A stretch of 64,000 nucleotides of DNA, taken from positions 310,001-374,000 of the forward strand of contig VZRR01002856.1 in the NCBI GenBank assembly GCA_013398015.1, written 5' to 3'. The notes beneath the pieces are model-generated. The model was not told where the DNA came from, did no database searches, and worked only from the letters and a program-made list of their open reading frames with translations. The stretch is from Oreocharis arfaki (taxonomy: Eukaryota; Chordata; Aves; Passeriformes; Paramythiidae). Shown here in pieces: positions 25,449-38,836 of this stretch. A program made the position numbers and the translations under genes. Position 1 is the stretch's first letter. The number at the start of each line of letters is the position of its first letter.

Positions 25449-28400
25449 TAAAACTTATGTGGCTGTAAACAGCTAAACATGGAGAGTGTAAAGAGTATAA
25501 ATTCTGAACATCAAGAGGACCATTAAACGGTGATTTATTTTTGCTATCACATATTAAAACCTCCAGCTCACTGCACACTTGCAATTTGAGCTTTGGTGTT
25601 GCTGGAATGGCAGGATAGAGACTTCCATTCATCACCAGTGTCCTCCCCACTGTGCTGGACACAGAAACTGCCCAGGATTCATCTCCTGAATAAGAAGATC
25701 TCCTTATTCCACCCTATAATGATAATCCAGTGAAAGAAGTCAGCCTGTGCTCTGTCAGTCTGTCGTCCATCATCAGATATAATGAATATACCTGATTTTG
25801 GGGACTCGTGTTTTGCTGATTCTGCTGGTCCTTCAGTTCATCCATCTCTGGCATTAAAGCTTTGGACAACTTCTAATCTACTTACTCAAGTACCTAAGAA
25901 CTCAGAGGAATTGGCTATGAAACGTTCTGCCTCAGCTCTCTGACAATGCACAGCAGCTCATTTTTCAGTTGCGTTACACTGGCATGTAAATACACAGCGG
26001 GTGACCAGGGAAACTGGGACCTTGCTGCCTCTACAGATTCCAGAGTGGCTGTCTGCAGATGCCCATATGGTGCTCTCTGGCTGATACTTGTTGCCAGTGA
26101 TCTCTGAGCATGAAATGTAAATATCAGCTAGACTATGTTACTGAGACTGGAAGGTATGTTTTATGTAAATTCAGTCAAAATGTCCTCAGAAATATTCTGT
26201 TAGTTCTTGCAGTTCTTTGTGCAGCACTGGTTGCTCTTATCTGGGTTTGGTACTATCCTGGGTGTGTCAGATAACAGATGAAAAAATGAACAGCCTGCAC
26301 TTGCAGCACCTCCACTGCTTCACTTTTTCTGTGCTAGGAAATGGGCAGCATGCCCAAGAATACAGCAGCACATCCGTGCAGTCAGTGGCCCAGCCTCTCA
26401 CCACATACTACTGCATTAGATTTGAGGTACATTCTCAGGTACTTTGCTCTGTTCTCTGCGGTCAAACTCATTTTCATCTACCAGGTTTAATCTTTCTTAG
26501 GTAGCAGTGGAAAAAACAAAGAAAGAAGCTTTTTCTTTCCTGGCCATATCAAATGAATATAGAGGGCCAAATTACCAGCAAGGAAAAGACCAGCAAAGAC
26601 AATTAAGCTAAGAGTTTGATCCAATACACCTAATAGAAACTTGATCCTGGGAAGCGGATAATGTTGATCCTGTTTAATGGGAGGAAATTAATAATTTGAA
26701 TCATATTTTGTACCAAAATAATGTGGTTCAATAAAGAAAAAAAAAATGTATGTTATTAAATCAACTAAATTATTTGTAAAGAGGTTAACTGAATAGTGTA
26801 TTACAGTTCAGTTTCAATTGATCAGATTTCAGGGTTAGGCAGGCTGTGTTTCCATATGGTCCTTCACACAGTCCAACCTGTTTTTGATAAGGACAGGTCT
26901 GCCTAACTGACTTTTAGCTAGTGGTGTCTCTTCTCTCTCACCTGTGGGAAGTGGTTCTGCACCTTAGTGGGAGCTAAGACACGCATGTGTCTATGTCCCT
27001 AGACATATGGACAAGTCCCCTTTTTCCAGCACAAGTCAGAGGTGGGATTGATCCCTTATCTTCAGTGTGACAGCAGCAGGGCCGCACTGCCCCTGTGCCA
27101 CGACGTTTTGCAGTGTCATGGATTCATCCCAGACTGTCTGTATCTCTGCAGCCGCTGCAGTGACCATCCCTAGCACCAGCCCAATCAGCAGAGAAATGCC
27201 TTGTCCTGTTTCCTCTAAAGTAGGAGTGAGATACGGAGGTGTGAGGTGACAGCTCCTTTTCTCTTCACATGGTCAATCTGTGAGGGTCTGATTGATCACA
27301 GTTTCCATCATCCCTTGTTTTGTGAAATATGTAGAGTAGTGACTGTACAAGATAGACAGGGTCTGATCTTTCCTTCTGCTGCTTTTCAGTTCTGGGCAAG
27401 ATGCAAGTTGGAAGGTTAAGCATGTGGGGTATTTTAAAAGTAAATGTTTCAGAAAGGTTTGAACTGCATGTGCCACCCAACCCTTCCAGGTAATTATTTC
27501 ATAAACCAATAAGATGAAAAGTATGAACAGGCTTCAAAGTTTTCAAAAGTTAAAATATTTGGGCTTCACCATTCTACGGGAAATTAAAAACTGGGATATT
27601 GTTATGATTCAACTTCATGGCTTTTAACACCTATGGACCTATTTTTTATGTTGGGTGACCTCACATTGAAAATCTATGATCTTTCTAGATTTTTTAGGCA
27701 ATATCTTGCTAACAAAAAAATTTGTGATCACACCACAGACTGTAGTTATGGTAGTTCTTCATAGAAAGGATATTAAAATTTACCATTTCCTTTAGTAAAA
27801 TAATGATTAAATCCAAGGATCTCTTTCAGTTTTGAAAAAAACAGTTTCCAGAAATGCCAAGCAACCACCCATACTATCTTCCGGAATATTAGACACTATT
27901 TAATTCTTATGTATAAAAACACAGTTTGGGAGGCAGGATCTGCTTCACAGTGGATTTGAAAGAGGCTTTCAAAGCGTCCTTTTGTTTGCCATTTTATGAA
28001 CACTGAAGAACATCCTCTTTGATTCTTTTCTTTAGAAATACTAGGATTGTTAATTGTCTTCTTGCCTGACAATAGTTCATTACTTTTACCTAGTTAGTAA
28101 AGTTAGATCAGTGTTATATACTGAAGTGAATTGATGAACCATTTTGACACTTAATTTTATTGTTCCTTATTATCCTGGGAGAAACTCTAAGAGTTTTTAA
28201 GAATTTTACTGTGACCCGTCATGCCTTAGTTGAAGTGGCAAAAATGTCACGTATTGTATTGGAGTGGTTAAACAGTCAAAAACAAAGGATTGTGCACAGT
28301 CCAACAAAAAGTCAGGTTTCCTGTCAAGTTGCTCAATTGTATTCTCTTTAGTCCATCATGACATCATCATTCAGCAGTTCCCCTGTCATCACTCAATTTT

Positions 28401-29939
28401 GGAAGAAAGATAGAACCTGAATTTATATTGCAAAAAACCAAGCCAAGTAAAAGGAAGACTTGCGTTTGTTTGGGAAAAAGAAAAAACAAAAACAAACCAG
28501 ACATGCTTCAGAACAGCTTTATCTGTTACAAAGACACAAAAGGCTGCTTAGGTCCAATTCTTTCTTTTTTCTACCACTAGAGAATTCCAAATGGCATGCG
28601 GTTTTTCCCATATGAAGTGTTCTGACTGTGGAATGAAAGCCATTTATCGTGCATGGGCAGAGACACAGGGAAGTCAGTGAGCTCTGTGTGGGTGTGCAAT
28701 AGATCACAGCCCAAAGAACCATATTTCAGGGCCTGCTCAGGGACTGTGTTGCAACGAGGCCTGGGGATGAGGGTGTGCTGGATGTTTCCTGCCTTTGATC
28801 ACTGCAGATCTGCAGTGGCTGCCAAGCCTGAACAAAGAGGCAAGGCTGATGCAGACAAAAGTCTCAAAGGCCAGCTGCAGAGACCAGAATTATGAGAATT
28901 TGGGGAATTCTCAGTATCTTTTTCTTTAGGCATAGGAACTGGGCAAATAAAAGTAGCAGCTGCTGTGTCAGCAGAAGATGGCCAAAGGAAAGAAGATGCA
29001 AATCAAAAAAACCTGGCTAATGAAGCTGGGCTAGTTTTCTGGCTAAAATTGTAGAAGTATAAAAACTAAGGGGTTTGTCCCACAGAAGAAAACACTTGAA
29101 AACCATGACTATAGGCTGGAGATCATGGTGAGTTTTGAATGGAGATTTGAAGACATGATAACGCCGAAAAGGAAAATTCCACAGAGACATAGTAAAATTG
29201 CACCATCTGCTGATCTAAAGCACCTAAGAGCACCCCATAAAGGGTGCTGTTATATTTTAGCAAATCTAAAATGTTTTGGCCCACTGCTCCTGTAATGACT
29301 TTAAAAAATATGTATACTATCACTTTTTGTATTCACAGTTTTCAGCCAAAATGTCTAGATGGCCAATTTAAATACTTGCCTCTTGTGCCAGTATTGTCCT
29401 GTAATAAAAATAGCCTTTTCCTCTCCTAATTTACCCTCCAATAGAAATGTATGGACAGCAAACATAGTCATTAATATTCATTCAGCCTTCATTTTCCTAG
29501 ATTGGTCAGGACTTTCTTTTTCTAGGGTCTTCAACTGAGAGTTGAATACTTAACAGTCAGCCTCCCAGTTTGCTGTTTTTGAAACTTTATTGAACATGGC
29601 TTCTTGGAGCACAAATTAGCAAATTATCATCAGCACCTTTCTCAATGTAAAAAAAAAATTGTCTCTGTGTTAATCATGACAAATATCTTGCCTTTCGTTA
29701 CAAATGCATTTTTTTGACATTTCATTGTTTTCTGATGGTCAGCTCATACCTGTGTTTTTTCTCCTCTTGAGATATTCCTAGCTGATCACAAGCCTCTCTT
29801 CTTTGGCCATGTATTATATTACCAGGTCTTACATGTCCTGGAAATAATTAATTTCCACCCATCTGTTACTCTAGTAAAGGATGTAGTTTGTTCTTGTGCA
29901 TGCTCCCACCTTTTTAGCTGAGTTTTTGATGCAAATGTT
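25449..29939. other. Unique DNA, no gene recognised
   Basis: About 4.5 kb. A GC-richer patch at 27060-27250 and another at 28640-28890 carry short open frames but no recognisable motif or splice-flanked exon. The rest is AT-rich. Confidence 0.55.
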
Positions 29940-30640
29940 TAACAGTGTCTGTCATGTGGCTGAGCATGAAAAACTCCACTAGCATTCAGACAAGTATCTT
30001 TTCTTTGAGCTATACCACCTGTCATTTCCTCTTTAACATTTCCAGTCCTGTACGCCTGCTAAAAAGTACAGACTCTAACTCCTTTCTCCTGTCCTTCACA
30101 CTCTTCTCTTCTTCTGCCAAATCAGCTTCCTATCTAGCAGCACTCTTGCCTTGCTTTGGTTCCTCTACCACAAATCCTTGCTTTCCTTCCCTTCTTCTAC
30201 CACAAATCCTTGTTCTCCTGCCCCTCTTCTAACCAGAAACTCAGTTCACCCTCACAGTTATTTCACATTCTCATATGGCTTAATGGTAGTTAACTGTGTT
30301 GGGTGGAAATCCTCTCCTGCCCTACTTTTGATGATCCCTGTGTTATGGAGTTCCTGCTGTCTGCATCAACCGGCTCTCTTACCCGCACCTGAAAAACCTG
30401 AAATTTGTTTTTGAATGACTTTCAGCATATCCATCACCCACTTCTCTTATCATGTTGATGGTTTCAAAAATAATAAATTGTGATATCGCCCATCAGATGA
30501 GCCTATTCATGAACAGATGTCTTATACTTCCCTCATCAGCAGACTGTTTTTCTTTCATTCTGTTCCTCTAGTCCACTTCCTTACCCAGCGGTCTGTTCCT
30601 GTCCCCTTTTCTTCATTTCAGGCAAGTTCTTTTCCATTTG
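29940..30640. other. Pyrimidine-rich tract with a 32-base-period duplication
   Basis: The + strand is rich in C and T for several hundred bases, most strongly 30080-30240. Within it TCTACCACAAATCCTTG occurs at 30164-30180 and again at 30196-30212, followed each time by a C/T-rich spacer. I cannot assign it to a transposon family or gene. It could be decayed repeat or the strand-skewed remains of a transcribed region; both are guesses. Confidence 0.5.
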
Positions 30641-33600
30641 CTGAAAAGTTAAACTCACTTGTTGCTGGTCTGAAAGAGTGCTGGTTTCTTCTGATCTGTT
30701 TCTGTGTTCATGCTGCTTCTTCCCAAACTTATATTCTGCTTCATTATGGCCCTTTAAGCAGAAATCATGTCATTTATTTCTATTCCTTGCCAACCTGCAG
30801 TCCCTCTTCCACAGCTTTGAAGCACACGGTTTCAGAAAGTGCTGTGGGTAGGTCTGTCCTAGCATAGGGCAGGTCACCTGAAATGTCTGACTCAGCCCAG
30901 CAGCTCTTGGACCAAATTACCCTCTGTGACCAGGGTAGAGCAAAGGCCATGTATCCAACTCCTCTCCAGTCAGCAGGACTGGGCAAAGGTGCAGAAACGT
31001 TGTGCCACTGGTTTTTGAGATCCAGGCTGCATACCCAGGAGAGGTTGGGAGCAAAAAGCCTCACCACCACCGCACAGGTGCGTCTGCTGCACACGTGTGA
31101 CAACTCTGGCATATCTTCCACTACACTGCTGCTATAAAACAGGATTGAAATGTATTCTCTCAGTTAAGTCCAACACTGAAACCACATTTATACTTTTTGT
31201 TTAAAAAGCGCTTTCAAAGTCTCATCTTTGTAACTATCTTTCCCTCTAGTTTTCTAGTGTTTGATCTTAATATTATTTACATTATGAAGGACGAGGGTAA
31301 ATTCTCCATCATGGTCACCATCAAGTNCTCTCCTTCTCTCTTAGTAAATTGATATGATGTGTGTTTGTTATGAGTCAGGGGATGGATTAGCTGTCCAGAG
31401 ATTGCTAATGGCTTATCTTTGCTTTATCTTTACAACTTCAGAAAAGTAGCATAGTGACACTAAGGACAACTACAACACTCTGATACTCCATGTAAGTCTT
31501 TGACATAGATTGTAAGTGAATGGCAATAAATCACTAATTCAGTGTTTTTGAAGGTTAGATCACTTTATTTTCACAGCTCATTATAATTATCACCTTTTTA
31601 ATTAAAAATTCTGGACCAAAACAAGTTTTTGTGAAACTCCGCAGTGTTGTTAGCACCTGAGCAAAAGCAGTCTAAAGAGACAGAGGTCAGGCTCTCAGAA
31701 TCAGGGTGAATGTCTTCATTATTACTTCTCCAAGCGAGAAAAATATGAATCCAAGTATTGTCTTCAGACCACTGAGACAGCAGGCTCAGTCATAACATCC
31801 CAGTGGCAAAATAAGAAACCTAAATACAAGCTTCTAAAGAGCTTGTGACTCAGAGTTGATGCAAAGATTTCTAATTTCCTGGGTGAATAGGCAGTGTGGT
31901 TTCAGACATTCCTTCTAGATACACTTCAAGTTTAAGGCTCTCCAAGCTAGAAATGCCGCTGGGAGGGAAAGAATAAAGCTTTGTGGAGTAAAATGCACAT
32001 CTAAATGTACCTTTCAAGGAGGACTGACTTTTTAATTAAATATGGTAAAGTACTCCGTTACCTTGCATAATGTTGCCCCATTCTTCTTTTTTTGACATGC
32101 TGTCATGCTTTTTGTTGCTCTGGAGAGTATGACTTTAAAATCCAGCTCGTACTTAGCGTAATTAAAACAAGTCATCATTACTTGAGGTACATCTGCTTAA
32201 GGAGTATCTATTTAGGAAGAGAAAGTATTGTGGTTTATACCTTTATTAATTTTTCACCTCAGTCTAGAAATCTTGACGTTGGAGCTGTAAAAAGCACCTT
32301 GATAAGGCAGTGACTCAGCTGGCAAAGTTTCCAAAAGACCCAGGCTGTGATTTCCTCAGATAAGAATAATAATTTTTAAAGAAATATTTAAAAAAAATTA
32401 CCAAGAAAAAAACCCACTGGGTAACATGCACTGTTATTTAGGTAAGATTTCTGACCAATTTGGGAGATTAAACTGCTGATTTTGAATGTGATCAAGGCTG
32501 CTTATGCCTTTTGTTTTAAAAGTTATGTACCTCGTTCAGAGGAACTTAAACTTCACTCCAAAAAAAAAAAAGAACCTAATTTGTGGTTAGATAATGTACA
32601 GTTAACTTACGTCAATCCCATCTTAGGCAAAATCAAACCAAAGAAATTTTCATTTGTGCTGTGGTATGTATCCTGTAATTATGCTATCTTTCACCCTTCT
32701 GGAGTAAATTGTCATATGAAAAAGATCTATTTGAAATACAAAAGCATGGATTCTTTCTCTTGCTCTGAAATTTGATTGAAGAGAACACTTTTTGGCAGAG
32801 AGTGCATTTCTGTGAAAAAGCCAAATATATGGCCTTCCAGTAGGTCAGCATTTGTTGGACACTGGAAGTGCACAGGACACCACCTTTATGCCTCAGCACC
32901 AACAGGAGTGATGTGTTTGGACATAATTTATGGAAATGACAGCAGGTGCTGGGGATTATGTTGGCTGTCACAGATGCAGGCAGCCACCCCTGCTCCTGTC
33001 ACCAGAATGTGGAAACAGAGGCAAAATAAAAAAACCTAATCAGCAAGAAGTTATGAAAAGAGTAAAGAAAACAAAAGATGGCCTCTGCTATAGGTCCCAA
33101 AGGTCATGGTTGTTAGCACAATGGAGGAAAGAAATCATAGAGGTAATTTGCTTTATTAGTCTTTGGCCCTCATTACTAATTGATTCTAGATACATCTGTT
33201 CATTGAACGAAGAAAAAAAAATGTATTTTGAGTGGTTTAGAAACTGTTATTAAGCTTCAGTCAAACATATCAAGCCACTGTTAATTTCTTATCTTTGACA
33301 GGGCTACAGAGTTATGGTATTCAAAAAATAAATGTCCTGGACCTCTCTTTGTTGCTTCTAGGGCTAAGGATGAGCGCTGAAGTTTTTTCTTTAATAAAGC
33401 CCAAATATTATACCAATATGTAATTATTTTATTCATACTAAATGATAATTTTAAACACCGTTGAGTGCTTTGAAATGCTTGAGGCATTATTTCTAGTTTG
33501 TGTGGAGGAAGCATGTTGTCTTTTGTTTTGTTACAATGCAGACACAGACAGAGGGTGGAGGCTGTGAGGTTGCAGCCAGTGATGGGTAATTCATCCAGTG

Positions 33601-35927
33601 CAGATAAAGCCCCACTCTCACTTGAGTAATGGATCTCTGACACACTGGCATGAACTTAGGGATCTGTCCAAAGGTTTTGGAGAAACTAAGTGGAACAAGT
33701 TACAGAAGTCTGGGGTAGTGTAATAAACCTTAATGTAAACACGACTCTCCTGCAGCTGCATCTGAGTGCAGTCAGTCAGAGCCAGTTCAGGTATTTCTGC
33801 CTGTGTCCATGTCCTGTTATTTGGGTGACTCAAGCTACCTCTGGAACAAAGCTCCAGGAGAGAGGTGTCACCTAACCAGGCTGACGAAAACGCTGGGTTA
33901 TTGTCAGTACTGAGGTGTCTCAGAAGCAGTCAGTGCTGGGAAACAACCCCTGCTTCTCGCCATCAGTTAGGACAGGATGACTAGAGGCCTCAGCCTGAAG
34001 TAGCTGAAGGACATGTTGTTTCCTTCTTTTTAATTAAAGATGTTTTAAGAGACCATGGTAATGGAATTTATACTTATGCAATTGCTGGATTTAATTGATA
34101 CGAGGAGCCTCTCTGTCGGGAAAAATGTGGCAAATACAATAGCAGCAATAGGAGGGCTTTTGATGGCAAGGTGTGATAGGTCTGGATTAGAGGCTTCAAA
34201 CAAGAATCTGAGAGTTTTCTTTCTTGTTTTGAGAAATATCCTCAGGAATTGTACGGGTCGGTATGAGGACTTGGAAACTGAGTTCCTTGGCAAACGACAA
34301 GAGTCCCAAGATCTCTCCAGGTCTGCCTAGGAAAAACTTCTTGCAGGTTCTTGTATGCAAAGCAGAAGGCAGCCAAAAGGAAGAGAGGGAGCATAGTGCT
34401 GGAAACTGCACTCTAATTACAGAGATTTTTCCAAAGGGACCTAGCTCGGTGAAGGGACCTCGCCTTCTGAGCCAGGGAAGAGAGGAGACAGATTGCTTCA
34501 TACTTCATCTGTCAGGACCCAGCCAGTATCCTAGGGATGCGACCAGGAAAGCTTCAAGCAGCGGAACGTAGCTTTCCGGGGCTTAGCCAGATAAGTCAAG
34601 CTAGCAGGGACTGGCCCTGCTCCAATAATTAGGTGTTACAGAGAATGGTAGCAACATTATGCACATGGTTTCCCAGTCCTCTCCTATCCCACATTTCTGA
34701 GGTACAGCTCAGACCTGGTGTGACCTCAAACGAAGTCCATCCTGGCCAGGTCTCAGCTCTGTCCACTGCATGAAATCAGCCCAGCTTTCAAATCCCTACA
34801 CGGTCAATAAGCGTAAGAGCAGGAACTCAGGGTGTCATGGCAATTTTCTTTTTCTGAGGTAGGAAGGAAGAAAGAGAGGAGGAAGGGAAAGAATGCAACT
34901 CGGAGAGATACCTTTGCTTGGGTACCAGAGGATGTGAGCCAGAAAGTACCCTGTTTGCCAGTGCTGAAATGCCACCTTCTGAAACTGAGTGAACAGCAAA
35001 TGGCATCAGCACGAGAAACTCCAGCAAACAAGTCTCTGATGCTTCCTTTGAACTTTCATTTGCTGTGGTGGACAGCATCACAGAGAAAAATAGACTCAGC
35101 TAAAGCTATTTTCTTGGCTTCCTTCCAACTATGCTAACCTTAATGCCGAATCACATATTAGTGTTTCTTTAACCAGAATGGCAGCAAGGTAACCTTCTGT
35201 TCCCTGCTACCACAGCAGAGTGCTTCCAGAGGCCAGATTTAAACCTTTCATTTCCAGGACAACTATCTGAGGATGGCTTCAGTGGCAGTGTGGAAGCAGA
35301 GAGCTGATACTGCTCTCCATGAAACAGAGACCAGAGTCAGCCCCACGTTAGACTTCAATGTTTAGAAGGTACCATCAGCCGGACACAGCTTGGTGTTACC
35401 TTCTTGCTGTGCAGATTGACTTCAGCTGTTTGACATTTAAGCTGTATTTTGTAGCATTTATCCAAATCCAAGCACATTTGCGTTTACCCACCCAGCTATT
35501 TTCCCACTGAAAACACTGCCTTTGAGCCTGCTATATTTACCAAAATCCAAGATAACGCTGCATCTAGCACAGGCTTACAAATTATCTAGGCTGATTTAAA
35601 AAAAACACCCTTAAATCTGTTTCTGCAGCAAACCAAAGCATACAACAACATCAACAAGTGTGGCAAAATAAAGAAATCCCAGAGGGAATTACTGCAGCAA
35701 ATAGTACTGATTTCTTCAGTGGAGAGCACTTTATTCTGAAACCTAACGTGATGTATACCTGGAAAGGTGCTCTTTCATAGTAATGTAAGTTGTCCTGTGT
35801 CTATGAGGTCAACTTGAAAAAAAAACTTTTAAAAAACGCAACAAAACTGACCCTGAAAACAAATTTTTTTTTTTGGAACAGCAATCTTTTTACAACCTGA
35901 ATGCTTTCTGTAATTTTGACCAGTACT
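30641..35927. other. Unique DNA, no gene recognised; one N at 31327
   Basis: About 5.3 kb. GC-richer patches near 30850-31130 and 33900-34600 have overlapping open frames on both strands (up to 120 codons), as composition predicts. None shows a domain. A single ambiguous base is at 31327. Confidence 0.55.

Positions 35928-35978
<51 letters not shown>
35928..35978. repeat. (GTTA)n tetranucleotide microsatellite
   Basis: An uninterrupted GTTA/TTAG array of 51 bases, just under 13 units, followed after about 10 bases by a short ATCT run. Perfect units imply recent slippage and likely length variation. It lacks the GGG of the vertebrate telomere unit. Confidence 0.98.
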
Positions 35979-35979
<1 letters not shown>

Positions 35980-38836
35980 GCAAGTGATCTATCTATCTAC
36001 ACAAATATCTTTGCAGCAAAATTGAAACCGTGGTATTTTTTGGAAATGGAATTTACATTTGTGCAAAAATACTTTTATTCATACATGAAAAAAACAAAAA
36101 AGCAAACACATCATGGTAATAAGACAGAAAAAAATGGATTTACATTGCTGAATCACAAAGGAAGCTAAAGAGTTACTACAGATCTCATGTAAAATCTCTT
36201 TGAGGCATGAGATTCCTAATGACTTTGGTGAGCCTAGCAGACACCTTGGACAGAATGGATTTCAGAAAATTTCCAGGTGACACCAGAACAGTACCTTCTA
36301 CACTTGCTTTCAGCAAAGTGGAAGCATTTCAGCTCTACTGGCACAGAGAGACAGAGTGCATTGCGCTGTAAGTGTGAATACCACCCCTTGAACAGCTGCA
36401 TTTCCTTCCAACAGGTAGGTGCTTTTTAGATGAGAGAGGCTGGACATCTTGCAGGCTGGGGTAGGATATCCTGATGGCCTGGTGAGCATTTCAGCTCTCC
36501 ACAAAGTCTCCCACTGGTGCCAGCACAGCAGGACACGGTAGCCAAATGGTAGGTGTCCCAACCTGATGATTTTTGTGTTGCAGACCTGAAATGAAGCTGC
36601 AAATGCACAGTCACAATATTTTCCAGTTGAAAAGAGGTATTTGGAGTTTGGTGATAGATAGCTCCCTGTATCCCACATTCATAATGTATAAAAATGTTGC
36701 TGCTGTTTTATCAGCACTGTGCAGAATGTGCTTGTTTTCATAACTCATCTGAAATGGTTGCTTTAGTATTCAAGGAATATTTACCCTTAAAATGCATAGC
36801 TTAGCAAATATCAGGCTAAGAGCCACATTAGATTATTCTTAGAGCATGAGGCACCATATTTGTGCAGCTTAATATGAGCAGCTTTTAGATACTGAATACT
36901 TCTTGCTCCCTGTCTCCTCTTTTTCTTTCCTGACAGGTTTCTTATTGAGGAAGGGGGGGCAAAGTGTGCAGGGCCTGACTGGCGTGTGCCAAGGAGCAAA
37001 CTGTGTTCATTGCTGTAGAAGGAAGGAGACGGGCAAAAACAAACAAACGAAAAAAAAAAAAGACAAAGCAACATAAAAGAGAAGCAGGAAACAGAAAAAC
37101 AAAGGTGTAATGGAGAACAGGACTGGCCAGCACCCCACATTCCCTTATCTTTGCCACAAGCAGTTCATAAAGACATGTATGTGCTTCATGCAAACAAGGA
37201 GAGACCCAAAATAGAGATGCAGTAAACAGGAGAAACAACATCCCACTCACAGTACTCTCGCGGACAGCTGCCATAAGAGCAGCTCCCAGTGACTTCAGGG
37301 GCATTTGTTTGTGCACAGCTGATGCCCCAGAAGGAGCATAGTGGCAGGGAGAAAGTGTCAGTCATAACTTCTCCAATTATGCAGCAAAAATATCTTTCTA
37401 AAAATATGCCAGGCTCCCTAGAAGCTCCGCCCTCACTCCCCTCATTCTTGTAATATCCAGCAACATTGCTCACACCCTGTTGGGCTACCCCCGGGGCAGG
37501 AACCCTCAGAAACAGGCCTGCCTCCAAAACAGCTGCTTTTGGTACGTATTGCAGCCCTTTTAAAGGAAGATGCCCTAATTCAGCTGCCACAGGAAAGGAA
37601 TAGTGTGAGACATCTCCACTTGACCTTATGAACTAGTTTTGATGGGACGCTGGGACAGGTACCAGCTCTTCATTCCCTCCGTTGTTTCTAGTCACAAGCA
37701 AAGGCCACATCATTGAAAGTGCTGCCACTTAAATTTCTTCTCACATTGGTTCCCTTTTTGAAATCCTAGCTTGTCTGTTTTGCTCACTTACTAAAAATAA
37801 ATGCAGTTGAAGCAAAATTCAGTGCTAATGCCCCTCCTGCACTGGCTACCCATGCCTTGTCTGACATGTTACTTGCAGGGGGATAAAAGCCCCATGCTGT
37901 GGCTGGTAGTTTTATCTCCAGCAGACTCAGGGGGAAAACGATATTGACCAAAGAACGAGATCAGCTATTCCATTCCTTGGTCTAATTAAAAAAAAAAAAA
38001 GTAAAANTTTCTCTTCTCCTTCACCATTCTATTTTTCTTTTGTTCCTTTGTCTTTTTCTTTTCCATTTTTAAAAAATTAGGATAGTATTCCTGACCTGGA
38101 ATACTCCCTTTGTGCTGAACCAGGAACACCCTAATTATTTTGCCCAACTTCAAGACTTTATGGAGGAACCCCACCGACAGGATTCATTTGGGAGAAAGGT
38201 CGATGCTGTTCCACAGTTCTACCCAGGACAGGTGTGAGGGTCCACTTATCGACCTGTGGTATTCAGCAGCAAGAAGATCCTGGATTGACTTGTGAGAGGG
38301 CAGAGGGGGAGGAGGATTCCTTGGGAATGTATTCAGAGTGCAAAAAATCTCCTTGTTACAGAGGCAGTGATGTAATTGAAGCCTAGCTCACTTATTCACA
38401 TTTGGCTTTGCCTGCAGGTGTGCTATTTCACTGGCAAACCAACACCAACCTCTGTATTTCCCCACACATGCAGGTAAATGTTTATACCCTTGCCTCTTGA
38501 AAAAAGATTCGGCCTTGAAAATGAGTCAGTACTTGACGAGTCTTGGTCTTTTCAGGAACACCTCACAGAGGGAAGATCCTTTTATTCTTTCAGTAACATT
38601 GTCACTCCTTCCAGGTTTCTGCAGGATCCTGTTTGTGCTAAGTGGGTCCTCCAGTGAAAAACAAATCATATTGCTCTGAACTAAAAGCAGTTGGCCTTTC
38701 TTCTGTGCAGCTCCTGAAAAAGTGCCAAAGAACCTCATCGCTCCACTTCACATAGCTTGACTATATTTAGAATGCACTATACCACAAACTAATATAGCCT
38801 GTGAATCTTGCCTTTTGTTCAAGAGATGCAGATTAT
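35979..38836. other. Unique DNA, no gene recognised; one N at 38007
   Basis: About 2.9 kb. The segment 37180-37600 is GC-richer and open on the minus strand for 134 codons, but without recognisable domain or splice context. An A-rich run with CAAA units lies at 37034-37062. An A run at 37988-38000 precedes an ambiguous base at 38007. Confidence 0.5.

Noticed and set aside
34055..34330. 91-codon + strand frame with a plausible-looking helical composition
   Set aside because: No known domain, open frames overlap it on the opposite strand, and there is no splice context.
35928..35978. TTAG repeats as interstitial telomere sequence
   Set aside because: The unit is GTTA/TTAG, not TTAGGG; it is a plain tetranucleotide microsatellite.
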